DNA from: an uncultured Lachnospiraceae bacterium
Lineage (GTDB): Bacteria; Bacillota; Clostridia; Lachnospirales; Lachnospiraceae
Direction: 5' to 3'
Length of the DNA: 64,000 nt
NCBI GenBank assembly: GCA_947630925.1
Contig: CANRJM010000005.1
Span: 1-64,000 of the forward strand
Shown piece by piece: positions 61,390-64,000 of this stretch (positions are counted from its first letter, which is position 1; every line of letters starts with the position of its first letter). The translations under genes and the position numbers were made by a program. Under the pieces are notes generated by a model, which saw nothing but the letters and a program-made list of their open reading frames with translations, did not search any database and was not told where the DNA came from.

Positions 61390-61938
61390 CTACATATTAC
61401 CGTCATCCAAAATACTTCTGTTCTTCCAAAGGTAATTTACCATAGAAATCACTGTCAGCAATAACGCCGCATAAATAAAGATATATTCTATCATATCAAT
61501 GACTTTGCCGTCAAAATTCAAAATCAACAGAATAGACATTAACATCTGCACAACTGTCTTTATCTTTCCCCACCAGTCTGCTGCAATGACTACCCCGGTA
61601 TCCGAGGCAATCAGGCGAAAACCGCTGATAATAAAATCCCTGCTGATAATAACAATGACGCCCCAGACCGGCATTGGATTATCCGGAATTGCCACAAAAC
61701 AAATCAAAGCAGCGCAAACCAGCAGTTTATCCGCCAAAGGATCCATAAATTTCCCAAAATTGGAAATCAGTTTATATTTCCGGGCAAGATAACCGTCTAA
61801 CGTATCCGTCAGGCTTGCCACAATAAAAATCGCCGCAGCAATGGCTTTGGAATACGGCACTGCATCCGTCAACATAAAAAATACAAAAAAGGGTATTAAC
61901 AAAATCCGCAGCATTGTTATTTTGTTAGGTAAATTCAT
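61390..61938 (-). CDS. pgsA: CDP-diacylglycerol-glycerol-3-phosphate phosphatidyltransferase
   Basis: 182 aa with about four to five membrane segments. The CDP-alcohol phosphotransferase motif D-G-x2-A-R-x8-G-x3-D-x3-D is intact (DGYLARKYKLISNFGKFMDPLAD, split across residues about 47-69). It makes phosphatidylglycerol phosphate. The ATG at 61938 has GGAG seven bases upstream. The rimO-pgsA-pncC order is common in Firmicutes. Confidence 0.95.
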   Translation of the reverse strand: MNLPNKITMLRILLIPFFVFFMLTDAVPYSKAIAAAIFIVASLTDTLDGYLARKYKLISNFGKFMDPLADKLLVCAALICFVAIPDNPMPVWGVIVIISRDFIISGFRLIASDTGVVIAADWWGKIKTVVQMLMSILLILNFDGKVIDMIEYIFIYAALLLTVISMVNYLWKNRSILDDGNM

Positions 61939-61971
61939 GTCATCTCTCCATTTCTGCACGTTCGTGCCATG

Positions 61972-63321
61972 CTATGCTTCCTCTTTATCCTCTGTTAGAA
62001 TTTTGCCAATCAAATCATATCCCTCTGCTCCAATGATCTGAACCGTAACAAAATCTCCTGACATTAAATTCCAGTCGCTCTCTACAAAAACATAACCATC
62101 CACCTCCGGTGCATCCATATACGTTCTTGCAATATATATCCCCTCTTCCGGCAGCCTTCCTTCTATCATGACTTCAAGCACTCTCCCTATGCTTGCTCTG
62201 CCCTTCTCAAATGCGATATTCTGCTGTATCTGCATAATTTCTTCCCTGCGTTCTTCTTTGATCGCTTCGGGCAGCTGGTTATCAAATTCCGCCGCCGGCG
62301 TATCCTCTTCCTGCGAATATGGAAATACCCCCAGCCGGTCAAACCGCATCTGAGACACAAATCGTTTTAACTCTTCAAAATCCTCTGCCGATTCTCCCGG
62401 AAATCCGGTAATCAAAGTTGTCCGCAATGTAATATCCGGTATTTCTTTCCGCAGTTTTTCCACAATACCGACAATCTCCCTTTGATTTGTCCGTCTTCCC
62501 ATATTTCGTAACACAGAATCTGATGCGTGCTGAACCGGCATATCCAGATAATGGCAGACCTTAGGCAGCCGTTTCAGCGCTTCAATGAAATCCGATGTAA
62601 TCTCTTCGGGATAACAGTATAAAATCCGAATCCATTTCAACTCCTCTATTTCCGATAATTTTTCCAGCAGCCGCCCCAAACTCTTTTTACCATATAAGTC
62701 CTTCCCATACAGCGTTGTCTCCTGTGCAACCAGTATCAGCTCTCTGGCGCCATTTTTTACCAGATATTCAGCCTGCGCAACCAGATTTTCCATGCGGACC
62801 GAGCGGTATTTTCCTCTTACTTTTGGAATAATGCAATACGTACAATGCTTATCGCATCCCTCTGCAATCTTAAGGTATGCAAAGTAGCCGCCGGACATAC
62901 TGCAGCGTTCGATGGAAGGCTCCGGCAAATAATCAATGCTTTCCAGACACTCCGTTATCTGCCCTTTCTCCTCCATGCCATTTTGAATTGCCCCGACTAA
63001 CGCCTCGTATCCCATCGTACCAATAATGATATCTACCTCCGGTATCTCTTCCTGTATCTCCTTATGGTAACGCTGCGCCAGACAGCCTGCTGCGATTAAC
63101 AGTTTACACTCTGCGCTCTCCTTATACTCTGCCATGGCAAGAAGCGTATTGATGCTTTCTTCCTTTGCATCCCCAATAAAACAACAGGTATTGACAATAA
63201 TAATCTCAGCCTGCGTTTCATCATCAATTATCGTATGACCGGCTTTCCTAAGGTCACTAATCATCATCTCGCTGTCCACAAGATTCTTATCACAGCCTAA
63301 TGACACAAAATATATCTTCAA
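61972..63321 (-). CDS. rimO: Ribosomal protein S12 methylthiotransferase RimO
   Basis: 449 aa. A radical-SAM enzyme that methylthiolates an Asp of ribosomal protein S12. The N-terminal UPF0004 domain with CDKNLVDSE and TCCFI binds one 4Fe-4S cluster, the radical SAM motif is CDKHCTYCIIP (C-x3-C-x2-C), and a C-terminal TRAM domain follows. The SLGCDKNLVDSE start distinguishes RimO from MiaB. Confidence 0.96.
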   Translation of the reverse strand: MKIYFVSLGCDKNLVDSEMMISDLRKAGHTIIDDETQAEIIIVNTCCFIGDAKEESINTLLAMAEYKESAECKLLIAAGCLAQRYHKEIQEEIPEVDIIIGTMGYEALVGAIQNGMEEKGQITECLESIDYLPEPSIERCSMSGGYFAYLKIAEGCDKHCTYCIIPKVRGKYRSVRMENLVAQAEYLVKNGARELILVAQETTLYGKDLYGKKSLGRLLEKLSEIEELKWIRILYCYPEEITSDFIEALKRLPKVCHYLDMPVQHASDSVLRNMGRRTNQREIVGIVEKLRKEIPDITLRTTLITGFPGESAEDFEELKRFVSQMRFDRLGVFPYSQEEDTPAAEFDNQLPEAIKEERREEIMQIQQNIAFEKGRASIGRVLEVMIEGRLPEEGIYIARTYMDAPEVDGYVFVESDWNLMSGDFVTVQIIGAEGYDLIGKILTEDKEEA

Positions 63322-63368
63322 AGCCTTTTCCTCACAATCTCCTGATTTGCTTTCCTCTTTTGGTCTTT

Positions 63369-64000
63369 CTACTTTTCTTTCATCCGTGCAGATTCCACGC
63401 AGTTATTCATAAGCATCGCAATTGTCATTGGACCGACGCCGCCCGGTACCGGCGTAATTGCGCTTGCTTTCTCCTGCACAGATTCAAAATCGACATCTCC
63501 GCAAAGCTTGCCGTTCTCATCCCGATTCATACCGACATCAATCACGACCGCACCTTCTTTTATATAATCGGCATCCACCATTTTTGCCTTTCCGATTGCC
63601 ACAATTAAAATATCGGCACGGCGTGTAACCGCCTTTAAATCTGTGGTATGGGAATGACACACGGTAACAGTCGCATTCTCACGGAGCAAAAGAAGTGCCA
63701 TTGGTTTTCCTACGATGTTACTTCTCCCAACAATCACACATTCTTTCCCATCCATTAAAATATCGGAACGTTTCAAAAGCTGTATGATACCCGCCGGTGT
63801 ACAGGATACAAATCCCTTCTGACCGATACTCAGCGCTCCTACGCTCTGCGGATGAAAACCATCTACGTCCTTCTTTGGATCAATCGTTCGTATCACTTTA
63901 TCCTCATCAATCTGTTCCGGGAGCGGAAGCTGTACCAGGATGCCATTGACTTCTTCCTTTTCATTCAGTTCCCGGATTAGCTGCAGCAATTCTTCCTCTG
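63369..64000 (-). CDS. folD: Bifunctional methylenetetrahydrofolate dehydrogenase/cyclohydrolase, 5' end outside the window
   Basis: The C-terminal about 210 residues are present. FolD interconverts methylene-, methenyl- and formyl-tetrahydrofolate. Motifs: [40 protein letters not shown] and [14 protein letters not shown]. The reading frame stays open to the last base of the window, so the start lies beyond it. It lies upstream of rimO on the same strand. Confidence 0.96.
   Translation of the reverse strand, partial: EEELLQLIRELNEKEEVNGILVQLPLPEQIDEDKVIRTIDPKKDVDGFHPQSVGALSIGQKGFVSCTPAGIIQLLKRSDILMDGKECVIVGRSNIVGKPMALLLLRENATVTVCHSHTTDLKAVTRRADILIVAIGKAKMVDADYIKEGAVVIDVGMNRDENGKLCGDVDFESVQEKASAITPVPGGVGPMTIAMLMNNCVESARMKEK

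Overview
This 64 kb window looks like a chromosomal segment of an anaerobic, low-to-mid GC Firmicute of class Clostridia, most likely family Lachnospiraceae. The evidence is the gene content and order: rimO-pgsA-pncC-HI0933-cmk-ispH-S1 and plsX-acpP-rnc-smc-ftsY, an electron-bifurcating NfnAB pair, a SpoVB-like flippase, a DUF5688 protein, a ThyX-type thymidylate synthase, and a TIR-transmembrane-propeller protein of a kind I associate with this family. These are family-level recognitions from reading translated sequence; no database search was run. Almost all genes lie on the minus strand. The plus-strand genes are typA, rqcH, a PHP histidinol-phosphatase and the SpoVB-like flippase. No insertion sequence, prophage, rRNA operon or CRISPR array was seen.

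Reading by coordinate: 1-4.3 kb holds lysine/diaminopimelate genes (dapA, dapB) with cvpA, queH, a Nudix hydrolase and a corrinoid adenosyltransferase. 4.3-7.3 kb has a two-OB-fold SSB-like gene divergent from typA, with a 468 bp regulatory gap between their start codons. 7.4-12.7 kb holds asnB, deoB, a lipid kinase and queA. 12.8-18.3 kb is a ribitol-phosphate (teichoic-acid-like) set, tarJ, tarI and a TarL/TagF-like polymerase, with leuC and leuD between them. 18.4-22.5 kb has a long ThyX-like protein, a PlsC-like acyltransferase and rqcH.

22.5-29 kb is the most accessory-looking block: a promoter followed by a secreted BspA-type leucine-rich-repeat protein with 39 bp coding repeats, a DHH-DHHA1 phosphoesterase with an unusual C-terminal extension, and a 998 aa TIR-TM-beta-propeller protein, all co-directional with small gaps. 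29-38.8 kb holds hisK, a cysteine desulfurase, a 211 bp imperfect palindromic element, the flippase, metA, ligA, rluF, a membrane-anchored unknown protein, tRNA-Arg(CCG) and a DUF5688 gene.

39.3-41.7 kb encodes NfnB and NfnA (written gltA/SudA-like and FNR-like in many annotations). 41.7-47.8 kb is a histidine operon (hisZ-hisG-hisD-hisB-hisIE) followed by a small membrane protein and a CYTH protein. It lacks hisH, hisA and hisF, while its HisIE carries a degenerate HisA/HisF-like N-terminal half. 47.8-55.6 kb continues upstream with ilvA, ftsY, smc, rnc, acpP and plsX. 55.9-64 kb holds cheR, a ribosomal S1-like protein with an acidic tail, ispH, cmk, an HI0933 flavoprotein, pncC, pgsA, rimO and the 3' part of folD, cut by the window end.
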